Shown here: positions 17,342 to 25,688 of the stretch, piece after piece
Layout of the letters: each line of letters opens with the position of its first letter
Position numbering within the stretch: position 1 is the first letter of the stretch
Source of the DNA: Nitrospirales bacterium
GTDB lineage: Bacteria > Nitrospirota > Nitrospiria > Nitrospirales > UBA8639
Reading direction: 5' to 3'
Length of the DNA stretch: 64,000 nucleotides
NCBI GenBank assembly: GCA_031315865.1
Contig: JALDRJ010000002.1
Span: 3,710,742 to 3,774,741, forward strand
Position numbers and translations under genes: made by a program
Notes under the pieces: model-generated
The model's database searches: none
What the model saw: the letters and a program-made list of their open reading frames with translations, nothing else
Told to the model about the DNA's origin: nothing

Positions 17342-17920
17342 ATGTCTCAACACGATCTAATCCAGGCCTTTCATTCCACGAATGCTTTTCAGTGGGATAA
17401 AACCACGGGATTTCGCCTGGCGAGTGGATTGACGAGCCCCTATTACGTCGACTGCCGTATTGTATTATCTCATCCCGGTCCACGTCACCTTGTGGCTGCA
17501 CTGGCCTACGAACGGCTCCGCCCCTTGACCTTTGACGTGATTGGCGGGTTAGAGATCGGAGCCATTCCACTAGCGACCGGTATTTCCGCGTATGGCTTTA
17601 CCGCAAGTCCTAGTCGTGAGTGGCGAACGTTTGTCGTGAGAAAACAAGCCAAAGATCATGGGCTCGGGAAGCTCATCGAAGGCACATTTGCCCAGGGAGA
17701 ACAGGCGATCATCGTCGACGACGTGATGACGACTGGCGGTTCATTAATTCAAGCAACCCATGCCGCACGCGAGTCCGGATTGGTTGTGACGCATGCACTG
17801 GTGATCGTCGATCGTTCAGAAAATGATGGCCATCAACGCCTTCAGGAACAAGGCCTTCAATTACTGAGCCTCCTCACGTTGGACGACCTCAAGTCCGGAA
17901 GTCGAATGCCTCGCTCGTGA
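17342..17920 (+). CDS. pyrE: Orotate phosphoribosyltransferase
   Basis: Converts orotate and PRPP to orotidine 5'-phosphate in de novo pyrimidine synthesis, in the cytoplasm. The PRPP-binding loop is clear (AIIVDDVMTTGGS), as are the N-terminal FRLASGLTSPYYVDCR segment and GGLEIGAIPLATG. I chose the ATG at 17342, preceded by AAAGGTG, giving 192 residues, near the usual size. An earlier in-frame ATG at 17300 would add 14 residues without a ribosome binding site. It stands alone with no other pyr gene nearby. A hairpin follows the stop. Confidence 0.93.
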   Translation: MSQHDLIQAFHSTNAFQWDKTTGFRLASGLTSPYYVDCRIVLSHPGPRHLVAALAYERLRPLTFDVIGGLEIGAIPLATGISAYGFTASPSREWRTFVVRKQAKDHGLGKLIEGTFAQGEQAIIVDDVMTTGGSLIQATHAARESGLVVTHALVIVDRSENDGHQRLQEQGLQLLSLLTLDDLKSGSRMPRS

Positions 17921-17940
17921 ATCATCACACGTGTTTGTCC

Positions 17941-17962
17941 AAAAACTGCAAGACAGTTTTTT
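17941..17962 (+). terminator. Hairpin with T-run after pyrE
   Basis: An 8-bp stem (AAAAACTG pairing with CAGTTTTT) around a five-base loop, 20 bases after the pyrE stop. The stem is AT-rich and so not strong, but the trailing T run fits a Rho-independent terminator. Because the arms are A and T tracts it could also stop the opposing lipoprotein transcript. Confidence 0.4.
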
Positions 17963-18003
17963 GCGACTGATGAATCACGAACAGACAAGGGAGGCCTTTT
18001 TCT

Positions 18004-18312
18004 CTACTCACATCGAAACCGAATTCCCCACCAGGTTTCGGTAATCACGTCAGACCCGGCAATCCCCTCGACGACACGTTTTCGGCCCCGTGTCGGCCCT
18101 TCCTTGATAATCGTGTAAGAACGCAGACAATATCGACTGATCTGATGGAACGCTTCTGTTCGATTGGGCGACCCCAGATGCCCATGATGTGCTTGGTAAA
18201 GGTATTGCGCGACTCCTCCCTGCTGACCTTCCGGATGAAGCATTACGCCCGCCCCACAACCCGTCAGGCACATGCACACCCCGATACTCACAAACTTGAC
18301 CAACGTACTCAT
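18004..18312 (-). CDS. Small hypothetical lipoprotein
   Basis: A 102-residue protein with a type II signal peptide (MSTLVKFVSIGVCM, then lipobox LTGC), so it should be lipid-anchored. The mature part is short, with GGVAQYLYQAHHGHLG near its start and two further cysteines. I recognise no domain. It lies between pyrE (convergent) and the rhodanese gene (divergent) and has no obvious operon partner. Function unknown. Confidence 0.6.
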   Translation of the reverse strand: MSTLVKFVSIGVCMCLTGCGAGVMLHPEGQQGGVAQYLYQAHHGHLGSPNRTEAFHQISRYCLRSYTIIKEGPTRGRKRVVEGIAGSDVITETWWGIRFRCE

Positions 18313-18439
18313 AACGGCATAAGATTTTTTAAGGGGAACCGTGATTGTTTATTGTCCGGGTGTCAGCTCGTGACAATATCAACGTGACGGTTGAATCATG
18401 ATTCCGCAGTGGAACGACTTACCAAGGAGACGTCATATA

Positions 18440-18862
18440 ATGCAAATCAAACATCTCATGAGAAGCCTGACAATTATCTTTCTTCTCTTTGGGCTCAGTC
18501 ATGTCAGTATGGCGGCCAAACATTATGACTTAAGTGTCCAACAATTGAAGGCTGGACTTGACAAGGCTCAGCATCCCTCTCAAAAAGGCTTCATTTTAGT
18601 TGATGTACGGACACCCGAAGAACATCAGGAAGGCTTTATTCCTGGAACTGATTTTAACATCGACTATCGCGAATTACCGCAGCGTTATCGAGACCTTGGG
18701 GCTGACTTCGATGACCATATTGTCGTCTATTGTCAATCAGGGCACCGAAGTAACATCGCGGCTGACACGTTAACAAAAATCGGCTACAAACATGTCTATA
18801 ACGTTGAAGGCAGCATGAATGCATGGCAAGCCGCTGGATTTGAAGTTGATCACCCTAGATAA
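18440..18862 (+). CDS. Periplasmic rhodanese-like sulfurtransferase
   Basis: A single-domain rhodanese with a signal peptide (MQIKHLMRSLTIIFLLFG ... VSMA), so it acts in the periplasm. The domain shows the entry motif VDVRTPEEHQEGFIPG and the active-site loop CQSGHRS with the catalytic Cys, closing with GSMNAWQAAGF. The start at 18440 is preceded by AAGGAGA at good spacing. A longer frame from 18398 would hide the signal peptide. About 140 residues, normal for secreted single-domain rhodaneses. It probably transfers sulfane sulfur or handles thiols; the partner is unknown. It appears monocistronic. Confidence 0.88.
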   Translation: MQIKHLMRSLTIIFLLFGLSHVSMAAKHYDLSVQQLKAGLDKAQHPSQKGFILVDVRTPEEHQEGFIPGTDFNIDYRELPQRYRDLGADFDDHIVVYCQSGHRSNIAADTLTKIGYKHVYNVEGSMNAWQAAGFEVDHPR

Positions 18863-18949
18863 GTCAAAAAAGATACAGGCCTTCGAGAACGTGACGTGAG
18901 ACAGATGAGGAACAGAGATACCGATGAGGGACACACCGTTCCTTAGATT

Positions 18950-19840
18950 TTACAGCGCAAGGTCGTGAGTTTCTTCCATGACTCTGGAATAAATCTGGTC
19001 AAACTCGGTGTGCATTTCTCGAAAGGCTTCGAGCAATCGCGGATCAAAGTGAGAGGGCTTGGTTCGATCGTTTCCGTTCAACATCACATCGCAGGTCTTC
19101 TTGTGCGAAAACGCCAGCTTGTACGGGCGCCGGCTACGCAGCGCATCATAATGATCGGCCAACATCACGATACGACCCGCCAAAGGGATTGCCTCTCCTT
19201 GTAATCCATAAGGGTAACCGCTGCCATCCCATCGTTCATGGTGAGTGATCGCCACCTCCCGAGCCATGATTAATAAAGGCGACGAGGAACCGGCTAAGAG
19301 ACTGGCTCCGAGGCTGGGATGCTGTTTGACCATTTCCCATTCTTCCTCTTCTAATGGACCTTGTTTCCCCAAGACGGCGTCCGGAATGCCAATTTTTCCG
19401 ACATCGTGCATCGGGGCTGCGGCATACAATTGTTCAGCCTCTTCCATCGGCCATCCGATCGCAAGTGCGAGCCGTTTTGCATAATGGCTCAATCGTTCTA
19501 TATGCCCTCCCGTTTCCTCATCTTTATAGCGGGAAGCCAATGACAAGCGAACGATGGTTTCGGCATAAGCCTGCTCTAATTCACGATTTTTTTGTTGTTC
19601 CGCGTCATAGGATTTTTTCAGGTCACGGGCGTAGGCCTTGAGTTGTTGATTGACCCGTTCGATTTGCCTAGTCCTCTTGGCTTCTCGCCTCAGTAATGTT
19701 TTCAGGTCGATCGCGTACTGCGTGAGCTGCGATCGAGAAGCGGCCAATTGACGTTGCGTGGCGAGGTCGTGTGCGAAGGAAGGATCATCCGGAACAGAGC
19801 CTTGATGCGGATGCGGCTTTTTCGGATCGGAGGGCTTCAT
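18950..19840 (-). CDS. HD-GYP c-di-GMP phosphodiesterase with N-terminal coiled coil
   Basis: A 296-residue cytoplasmic enzyme expected to hydrolyse c-di-GMP. Residues about 25-95 are a charged coiled coil. The HD-GYP domain carries HIERLSHYAKRLA, the HD pair at 145-146 (MHDVGKIGIPD), HHE at 200-202 and GYP at 208-210 (WDGSGYP), so the metal ligands are intact. Its ATG overlaps the stop of the upstream receiver gene by four bases, so the two are coupled in translation. This looks like a split version of the common receiver-HD-GYP protein, with the coiled coil perhaps mediating contact. It can oppose the diguanylate cyclase at 13790. Confidence 0.92.
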   Translation of the reverse strand: MKPSDPKKPHPHQGSVPDDPSFAHDLATQRQLAASRSQLTQYAIDLKTLLRREAKRTRQIERVNQQLKAYARDLKKSYDAEQQKNRELEQAYAETIVRLSLASRYKDEETGGHIERLSHYAKRLALAIGWPMEEAEQLYAAAPMHDVGKIGIPDAVLGKQGPLEEEEWEMVKQHPSLGASLLAGSSSPLLIMAREVAITHHERWDGSGYPYGLQGEAIPLAGRIVMLADHYDALRSRRPYKLAFSHKKTCDVMLNGNDRTKPSHFDPRLLEAFREMHTEFDQIYSRVMEETHDLAL

Positions 19841-20214
19841 CCCGCGAGGGCTTTCTCGACGGTATGAATGAGTTCTAAGGGGCTAAACGGTTTCTGCAGA
19901 TAGGCAAAGATGCCGAGCGTTCGGAGTTCCGCCTGGTGCTCCGTGTCATCTTCACTCGTGAGGAGCAAAACCGGAATTCCTGTCGTAAAAGAATTCTTTC
20001 GAAGCTGACGAAGAACGGTCAAGCCATCAAGTTTGGGCATAACCCAATCCAAGATGACCAGATCTGGTTGATACTCATAGATTGCGGCAAGTCCGGCTTC
20101 CCCATCTTCTGCCGTCAGCAGACGATACTTGGAATCTTCAAGCGTGATCTCCACCAATTCTCGTATGTCCTCATCGTCATCCACGATAAGGATCGTTTTG
20201 CCTTTCGTGTCCAT
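19837..20214 (-). CDS. Single-domain response regulator (CheY-like receiver)
   Basis: A 125-residue receiver domain with no output domain. The acidic pocket is DDD at 12-14, the phosphoacceptor is Asp56 (VILDWVMP), followed by the switch Thr in LLLTSEDD and the conserved Lys in QKPFSP. Phosphorylation probably controls the HD-GYP enzyme encoded next, with which it overlaps by four bases. No histidine kinase is encoded in the window, so the input is unknown. Confidence 0.92.
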   Translation of the reverse strand: MDTKGKTILIVDDDEDIRELVEITLEDSKYRLLTAEDGEAGLAAIYEYQPDLVILDWVMPKLDGLTVLRQLRKNSFTTGIPVLLLTSEDDTEHQAELRTLGIFAYLQKPFSPLELIHTVEKALAG

Positions 20215-20253
20215 ACACTCGATACTCTCAGCGCAATACGCGTGATACAGACG

Positions 20254-21129
20254 TTATACCCACTCACCATCTGACTGTTGATCCTCCATGATCAGCGTTT
20301 CGGGCTCATCCGCCCGTAGCTCCCTTAACTCACAGACGCCCTTCTCGATCTTTCGAGCCACCGTTATAAACCCCGAATGGGCGACCATGCGATGATCCGG
20401 CCGCACACTCCGTCCTTTGATATTCCATGTCCGCAACAATGTCTCAAACGTGTCGATCATCCCAAACTCTTGGGTGTTTTCCAGAGCCTGTACGGTTTGC
20501 ATGACTTGCGGGATGGTCGGAACAAAGCTTAAATACAGCCCCCCGCTCCGTAATCCCTGGGCCGCATGTGGGACGACTTGCCATGGCTCGGAAAGATCAA
20601 GCACCACACGGTCAAACGGTCCCTCCTGAACATCTTCCTCTTTGATGCCCTCGAAGATATTGTCCTGTCTGAGCGTAAATTGGGGCACATCACCCATGTA
20701 TCGCTGGATATTTTTCATCGCGGTTTTGGCAAAATCCTCTCGAACCTCATAACTCACGACACGTCCCTTCTCACCAACGGCTCGCAGCAACGCCATCGTT
20801 AATGAACCTGATCCGACGCCTGCCTCCAAGACCCTAGCCCCTGGATAGACATCAGCCCAAATGGTGATCATGGCCAAATCTTTTGGATAAATAACTTGCG
20901 CGCCTCTTGGCATCTTGACCGAATACTCGGCCAAGGTAGGATAGATGGCGACCATCGGCTTTCCTGTTGAAAGCTGAACCATCGTTCCATCAGGCTTGCC
21001 AATGAGTTCATCATGAGCGATTTTCTCTCCACTGATTTGGAATACATCACCGGCCTTCAAGGTCAAGGCATAATGCCGGTCTTTTTTATCGACTAAATGG
21101 ATTCTTTGGCCAGCTTGAAGACGTTTCAT
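20254..21129 (-). CDS. trmI: tRNA (adenine-58-N1)-methyltransferase TrmI
   Basis: A SAM-dependent enzyme that methylates N1 of A58 in the T-loop of tRNA. It has the N-terminal small beta domain (LQAGQRIHLVDKKDRHYAL), the segment RGAQVIYPKDLAMI and the SAM-binding motif VLEAGVGSGSLTMALLRAVG, then DRVVLDLSEPW, all typical of TrmI/Gcd14. At 291 residues it has the usual size. It stands between the receiver gene, on the same strand 39 bases apart, and the divergent NfeD gene. In many bacteria TrmI is a tetramer. Confidence 0.92.
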   Translation of the reverse strand: MKRLQAGQRIHLVDKKDRHYALTLKAGDVFQISGEKIAHDELIGKPDGTMVQLSTGKPMVAIYPTLAEYSVKMPRGAQVIYPKDLAMITIWADVYPGARVLEAGVGSGSLTMALLRAVGEKGRVVSYEVREDFAKTAMKNIQRYMGDVPQFTLRQDNIFEGIKEEDVQEGPFDRVVLDLSEPWQVVPHAAQGLRSGGLYLSFVPTIPQVMQTVQALENTQEFGMIDTFETLLRTWNIKGRSVRPDHRMVAHSGFITVARKIEKGVCELRELRADEPETLIMEDQQSDGEWV

Positions 21130-21338
21130 CGTGGCGGCATTCTAACAAGCGTTCCATCTATTGCGCACCCACTCTTTTGAGGGGAACGCAAGTGGCCTAT
21201 CTTGTTGTTCACTCATCGCATCGTCTAAATTCATCTTAGATTTTCCACCTGCCGTGTCATCCACTTCGGCTCATTCCTTGACACGATTCAGAATGAAACG
21301 TAATATCCAATTAGATGGGCCCTCACTGCAGGAGCCTC

Positions 21339-22697
21339 ATGCTTGCTTCACCATTACACCAACCATTTTCTTCACCCCTGAGAAATCCTCGTCTCTTAGT
21401 CCTGGTAACGTACTTGCTCTGCCTTGGTTTCACGGCAGGCTATCATCCAACCGCCCACGCCAAAACTCCGCTCGTGATTACGGCCAGCTATGAAGGCGTG
21501 ATTAATCCCGTCGCTGTTGAATATCTTCAAGAAGTCCTTCTAGAGGCTGCAGATAAGCAGGCCGCATTACTCATCTTTCAACTTGACACTCCTGGAGGAT
21601 TGGACACTTCCATGCGTCTTATGGTGAAAGACATCAACCAATCCTCAATCCCCGTCGCGGTCTATGTCGCTCCCTCCGGCGGGCGAGCCGCATCGGCAGG
21701 GGTCTTTTTGACCCTCGCCGCTCCTTTCGCGGCAATGGCCCCAGGTACGAATATAGGAGCCGCGCACCCAGTCGCCATGGGAGGCGGGGAGATGGATGAG
21801 GTCATGAAAGAAAAAGTCGAAAACGATGCAGTCGCATATATCGTCTCGATCGCCGAGCGTCGAGGACGCAACATCGAATGGGCGGAAAATGCCGTTCGCA
21901 AGAGCGTCTCTGTTCCTGCTCAGGAAGCTTTGCGATTAGGACTGATTGATGTCGTGTCAGAGAGCGTACAGAACCTGCTCCATCAGTTGGATGGAAAAAC
22001 AACCTCCATCAACTCGCAACCGGTCACGTTACATACGACGAACGCCCGAATACAGCACATCCCCATGTCCTGGCGGCTGGAAGTACTCAAGGCATTAAGC
22101 GACCCCAATATTGCGTATATTCTCATGACCATCGGCACGATCGGAATGATCGCCGAACTGTATAATCCTGGAGCCATCCTTCCAGGGGTGGTCGGCGCCA
22201 TTAGCCTGATCCTCGCCTTTTATTCGCTGCAAACGTTGCCAGTGAATTATGCAGGGGTGTTGCTTCTCATCCTTGGTCTCGTCATGTTGATGTTAGAAGT
22301 GATGGTCACGAGTTTTGGGCTGTTAGCCATCGGCGGGGTTACCGCCCTTATCCTAGGGTCCTTGATGCTTATTAAGGAAGGCTATCCGTTTTACCAACTC
22401 TCCTGGTCCATCATTATTCCCATGGTGACGCTCTTGACAGGATTTATTCTCCTCATCGTCACATTCAGCCTGAAATCGCTCAAGAGACGGACGGTCACCG
22501 GGTCCGAAGGATTGATTGGCATGACGGGATCAGCTAAAACGGACCTGCTCCCCAGTGGTCAAATTTTTGTCCACGGGGAACTCTGGGAGGCGATCAGTGA
22601 GGCCCCTCTTCGAGCTGGCGATCCCCTTGAAGTCACCGGTATAGATGGGTTAACCCTGCATGTCAAACCCACGGCTCCAACTCATCCCACTGTCTAA
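21339..22697 (+). CDS. NfeD-family membrane serine protease (NfeD1b)
   Basis: A long-form NfeD protein: signal peptide ([14 protein letters not shown] ... AHA), a ClpP/S49-like protease domain, several membrane helices (about 230-390) and a C-terminal OB-fold NfeD domain. The nucleophile serine is in [11 protein letters not shown] and the likely general-base lysine in [13 protein letters not shown], as in archaeal 1510-N proteases that cleave stomatin. I start at 21339 because CAGGAG precedes it; an in-frame ATG at 21315 is the alternative. The slipin gene begins two bases after its stop, the classic NfeD-slipin pairing. It is expected to act in membrane quality control. Confidence 0.88.
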   Translation: MLASPLHQPFSSPLRNPRLLVLVTYLLCLGFTAGYHPTAHAKTPLVITASYEGVINPVAVEYLQEVLLEAADKQAALLIFQLDTPGGLDTSMRLMVKDINQSSIPVAVYVAPSGGRAASAGVFLTLAAPFAAMAPGTNIGAAHPVAMGGGEMDEVMKEKVENDAVAYIVSIAERRGRNIEWAENAVRKSVSVPAQEALRLGLIDVVSESVQNLLHQLDGKTTSINSQPVTLHTTNARIQHIPMSWRLEVLKALSDPNIAYILMTIGTIGMIAELYNPGAILPGVVGAISLILAFYSLQTLPVNYAGVLLLILGLVMLMLEVMVTSFGLLAIGGVTALILGSLMLIKEGYPFYQLSWSIIIPMVTLLTGFILLIVTFSLKSLKRRTVTGSEGLIGMTGSAKTDLLPSGQIFVHGELWEAISEAPLRAGDPLEVTGIDGLTLHVKPTAPTHPTV

Positions 22698-22699
22698 TC

Positions 22700-23497
22700 A
22701 TGGAGGTTATGGTGAATCCATCGTATGTATTGCTGTTGATCGGTTTCATAGCCTTGGTCACCAAAGGCTTTTACGTGCTCCGGGAATATGAGCGAGCCGT
22801 CATTTTTCGATTTGGACGCCTTGCGAGCGGCATCATAGGCGGCCATGGGCCAGGCGTTATCATCATTCTTCCGTTCATCGATAAACTCGTCCGCGTCAGT
22901 CTTCGAACCGTAACGATGGATGTTCCCCCGCAGGATGTCATTACCAAAGACAATGTCTCGGTCAAGGTCAATGCGGTCATCTACTTTCGGGTGGTAGAAG
23001 CCCAAAAAGCCATCGTTGACGTCGAAGATTACTATTATGCGACTTCCATGATCGCGCAAACGACCTTGCGGAGCGTACTTGGTCAGAGTCAACTCGATGA
23101 CTTACTGTCCAAACGCGATGAAATCAATGCCGACCTCCAGCGCATTATCGATCAGGCCACCGAGCCTTGGGGGATAAAGGTGACGGCAGTGGAAGTCAAG
23201 AACGTCGATCTTCCACACGAAATGCAACGAGCCATCGCGCGACAAGCGGAAGCGGAACGGGAACGCCGATCAAAAGTCATCCATGCGGAGGGCGAATACC
23301 AAGCATCACAACGTCTGGCGGATGCTGCGAACGTGCTCTCGCAAAACCCTGCAGCCATTCAGCTCCGATACTTAGAAACCATGATGAGTATTGCCGGTGA
23401 CAAGAATTCTACTATACTTTTCCCTCTCCCAATCGATATCCTTAGTTCATTCATGAAATCATCCGAGCGAACGACGCCCGACATCAGACAAACGTGA
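22700..23497 (+). CDS. Slipin/stomatin-like SPFH protein
   Basis: A 265-residue membrane scaffold of the SPFH (band 7) family with an N-terminal hydrophobic hairpin ([19 protein letters not shown]), then [12 protein letters not shown], the SPFH core and a coiled coil ([21 protein letters not shown]). It partners the NfeD protease directly upstream and probably forms oligomeric membrane microdomains. The first ATG (22700) is two bases after the nfeD stop; a second in-frame ATG at 22709 is possible. The C-terminus is [11 protein letters not shown], typical of prokaryotic slipins. Confidence 0.92.
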   Translation: MEVMVNPSYVLLLIGFIALVTKGFYVLREYERAVIFRFGRLASGIIGGHGPGVIIILPFIDKLVRVSLRTVTMDVPPQDVITKDNVSVKVNAVIYFRVVEAQKAIVDVEDYYYATSMIAQTTLRSVLGQSQLDDLLSKRDEINADLQRIIDQATEPWGIKVTAVEVKNVDLPHEMQRAIARQAEAERERRSKVIHAEGEYQASQRLADAANVLSQNPAAIQLRYLETMMSIAGDKNSTILFPLPIDILSSFMKSSERTTPDIRQT

Positions 23498-23555
23498 TCT
23501 AGCAAGCATCCCACACACCAACACCCATAGAGATTGCACTGAGATGGAGTAATCG

Positions 23556-24257
23556 ATGAAACGATTTTTTGCCGTAATCGGTCTGGGACGATTCGGGTAC
23601 AGCGTTGCCGAAACCCTCATCAATAAAGGCTGCGAAGTCTTAGCCATCGACCGGGATGAGGAAAAGATCCAGGCAATCAGCGACATCGCGACATTTGCCG
23701 TTCAATGCGATGCGACGGATGAACGCGCGCTGAAAGCCGTGAGTGCCCAGAATGTCGATGTGGCGGTGGTCAGCATCGGGGAAAATATTGAAGCCAGCAT
23801 CCTGATCGTTCAAACCTTAAAAGAGATGGGCGTCCAATCGATCGTCGCGAAAGCCGTCGCTCCCATCCAAGGAAAAATCTTAAAGAACCTCGGCGTCAAT
23901 GAGGTGATTTACCCGGAGCGGGATACCGCGATCCGTCTTGCCCATCGCTTAGTTTCGCCTAACGTCTTGGAATACCTCGAACTGGCTCCCGGATACAGTA
24001 TCGAAGAAGTGTCCGTTTCAGATCAACTGTCTGGACTGAGCATCGGCGAGTCTAAAATTCGTGAACAACACAATCTAAACATCATTGGCATCAAAAAACA
24101 GGTGACGCGTATGGTGAAGGGACGAATGATGGTCGGAGAGTCATTTCATTTCACACCTTCCCCAGATGAAGTCATCGAAAAAGGTGATGTGCTAGTGTTG
24201 ATGGGTCGTGCCGAAGACTTTGATCGATTCAGTAGTGCCGAAGAAGAACGAACGTAA
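23556..24257 (+). CDS. TrkA/KtrA-type RCK regulator of potassium uptake
   Basis: A 233-residue cytoplasmic protein with an N-terminal RCK Rossmann domain (FFAVIGLGRFGYSVAETL, then AIDRDEEKI) and a C-terminal TrkA-C domain (about 140-225). It binds nucleotides and gates a KtrB/TrkH-type potassium channel. No such membrane subunit lies next to it, so the partner must be elsewhere. It follows the slipin gene by 58 bases in the same direction and may be co-transcribed. ATGGAGTAATCG before the start gives a GGAG ribosome binding site. Confidence 0.9.
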   Translation: MKRFFAVIGLGRFGYSVAETLINKGCEVLAIDRDEEKIQAISDIATFAVQCDATDERALKAVSAQNVDVAVVSIGENIEASILIVQTLKEMGVQSIVAKAVAPIQGKILKNLGVNEVIYPERDTAIRLAHRLVSPNVLEYLELAPGYSIEEVSVSDQLSGLSIGESKIREQHNLNIIGIKKQVTRMVKGRMMVGESFHFTPSPDEVIEKGDVLVLMGRAEDFDRFSSAEEERT

Positions 24258-24279
24258 TGATCCTTCAGCAAGCATTCAT

Positions 24280-25050
24280 TTAATACTCTTCGACAGGTTT
24301 CTTGCTCAAACCGAAAAAACGAGAGAGTTGTTCTAATGGGTTATGTCGTTTAATGGCTACCATAAAGACTCTTCGCATCCGATTTTCCGGACACCGAATT
24401 TCCTTCATGCCATGCCACGAATTCTCGGTTCGAGCAAACAACAAGCTATAATTTCCGATCGCCTTGGAGGGGATAGTTGAAGAAAATTCATCAAAACTTG
24501 GAGCTGACTTTCGTTCAAGTTTCCCGCCATCATCAAGAATAAGTGTTTCTCCTCCCCACTCTGGGCTCCAATCCTGCTCCGTATTCATGTAGAACAAATG
24601 GGCACCAATCTTGTTCTTATGGTCACAGTGAGGAGAAATCGAACAGCCATTGGGAGTGTAAAACCAAAAAAAGTCCAACTCAAATGACCGACACTGGAAA
24701 AAGGTCTTTAAGAAGTTTCCATATTTTTGACCTTGAAGTTCCTGTATGAATTCTGCCCAAGGCCTTGCCAAAGATAAATCTTTTCGATACTTGAGTGTAT
24801 ATCGATCGTGACTTTTTTGCCCATATTTTCTCGCTCGCCCAAACGTCGAGGTAAATATCGCTTGCTCCGGCAACGTCTCCAGCAATGAGCGATAGCGATC
24901 TTCATACAACATGCCATAGGGATTAATCCATGGATAGGGCGTCTGTTGTTGAAAGGCTCGGGAGGGAAGGCTCTCAAGCATCTCCGCATTTAAGTAGTGC
25001 ATGGTCGACCAAATTGGATAAAATGCTAGAAACTCGGGTTTGAAAGCCAA
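24280..25050 (-). CDS. 2-oxoglutarate/Fe(II)-dependent oxygenase-like protein
   Basis: A 256-residue protein that looks like a prolyl-4-hydroxylase-type 2OG-Fe(II) oxygenase. The iron-binding HxD is in SPHCDHKNK, followed by strand AHLFYMN, the hallmark WGGETLIL, the distal His in SWHGMKEI and the 2OG-binding Arg in NRMRRVFMV. It would use 2-oxoglutarate and oxygen to hydroxylate an unknown substrate, perhaps a protein or a glycan precursor. It is convergent with the RCK gene and divergent from the DUF2141 gene. An in-frame Met at residue 17 is an alternative start. Confidence 0.75.
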   Translation of the reverse strand: MAFKPEFLAFYPIWSTMHYLNAEMLESLPSRAFQQQTPYPWINPYGMLYEDRYRSLLETLPEQAIFTSTFGRARKYGQKSHDRYTLKYRKDLSLARPWAEFIQELQGQKYGNFLKTFFQCRSFELDFFWFYTPNGCSISPHCDHKNKIGAHLFYMNTEQDWSPEWGGETLILDDGGKLERKSAPSFDEFSSTIPSKAIGNYSLLFARTENSWHGMKEIRCPENRMRRVFMVAIKRHNPLEQLSRFFGLSKKPVEEY

Positions 25051-25163
25051 TAGTCATACATGAAGGTTATGAACGTAAAGATCTTGAACAATGATGTCAA
25101 CAGGCATCCATTCGTTGATCGAGAAACAAGAAGCCACGTAACACATGGAAGCTCACAATCGCC

Positions 25164-25688
25164 ATGCCACACGATCAAGCCATTCACAGTTTGACTAAGA
25201 CATTGTGCCGGCGATCCTTTTCTCTGATCTTGTTCGTTTTTTTCTCGTTATCCAACTTAACGCTACCGGCTCTTAACGAGGCGTCGGCTGCGGCCCCCTC
25301 AGACAACTGTGTCAGATCCGCATATCCCATCCTGATTCACGTACATGGACTTCGCAATGCACAGGGGTCGATCAAGGCAAAACTCTATGGAGAGAATCCA
25401 GAGGAATTTCTTGTCACGGGGAAAAAGCTCGATTCAAAACGGGAATCAGTCAACCAGCCTGTTACCATCGTCTGCCTACAAGCCCCGCAACCCGGCATCT
25501 ATGCCATTGTCGTACATCACGACGAAAACAGCAATAAGAAATTAGACCGAAATTGGATCGGAATTCCCAAAGAAGGTGTCGGTTTTTCGAATAATCCAGA
25601 ATTGTTTCTAGCTGCACCTGAATTTCACGATGTGACATTTCACGTCGTGGATGGCACGACGAAATTAGATATTACGATCCAATATTAG
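25164..25688 (+). CDS. Secreted DUF2141 protein
   Basis: A 174-residue exported protein. A hydrophobic signal (about residues 18-43, ending EASAAAP) is followed by a beta-rich DUF2141 domain with the signature VVHHDENSNKKLDRNWIGIP and GVGFSNNPEL. The function of the family is not established; it is periplasmic or cell-surface. Its stop overlaps the stop of the glycosyltransferase gene on the other strand by four bases, so transcripts collide here. Confidence 0.82.
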   Translation: MPHDQAIHSLTKTLCRRSFSLILFVFFSLSNLTLPALNEASAAAPSDNCVRSAYPILIHVHGLRNAQGSIKAKLYGENPEEFLVTGKKLDSKRESVNQPVTIVCLQAPQPGIYAIVVHHDENSNKKLDRNWIGIPKEGVGFSNNPELFLAAPEFHDVTFHVVDGTTKLDITIQY

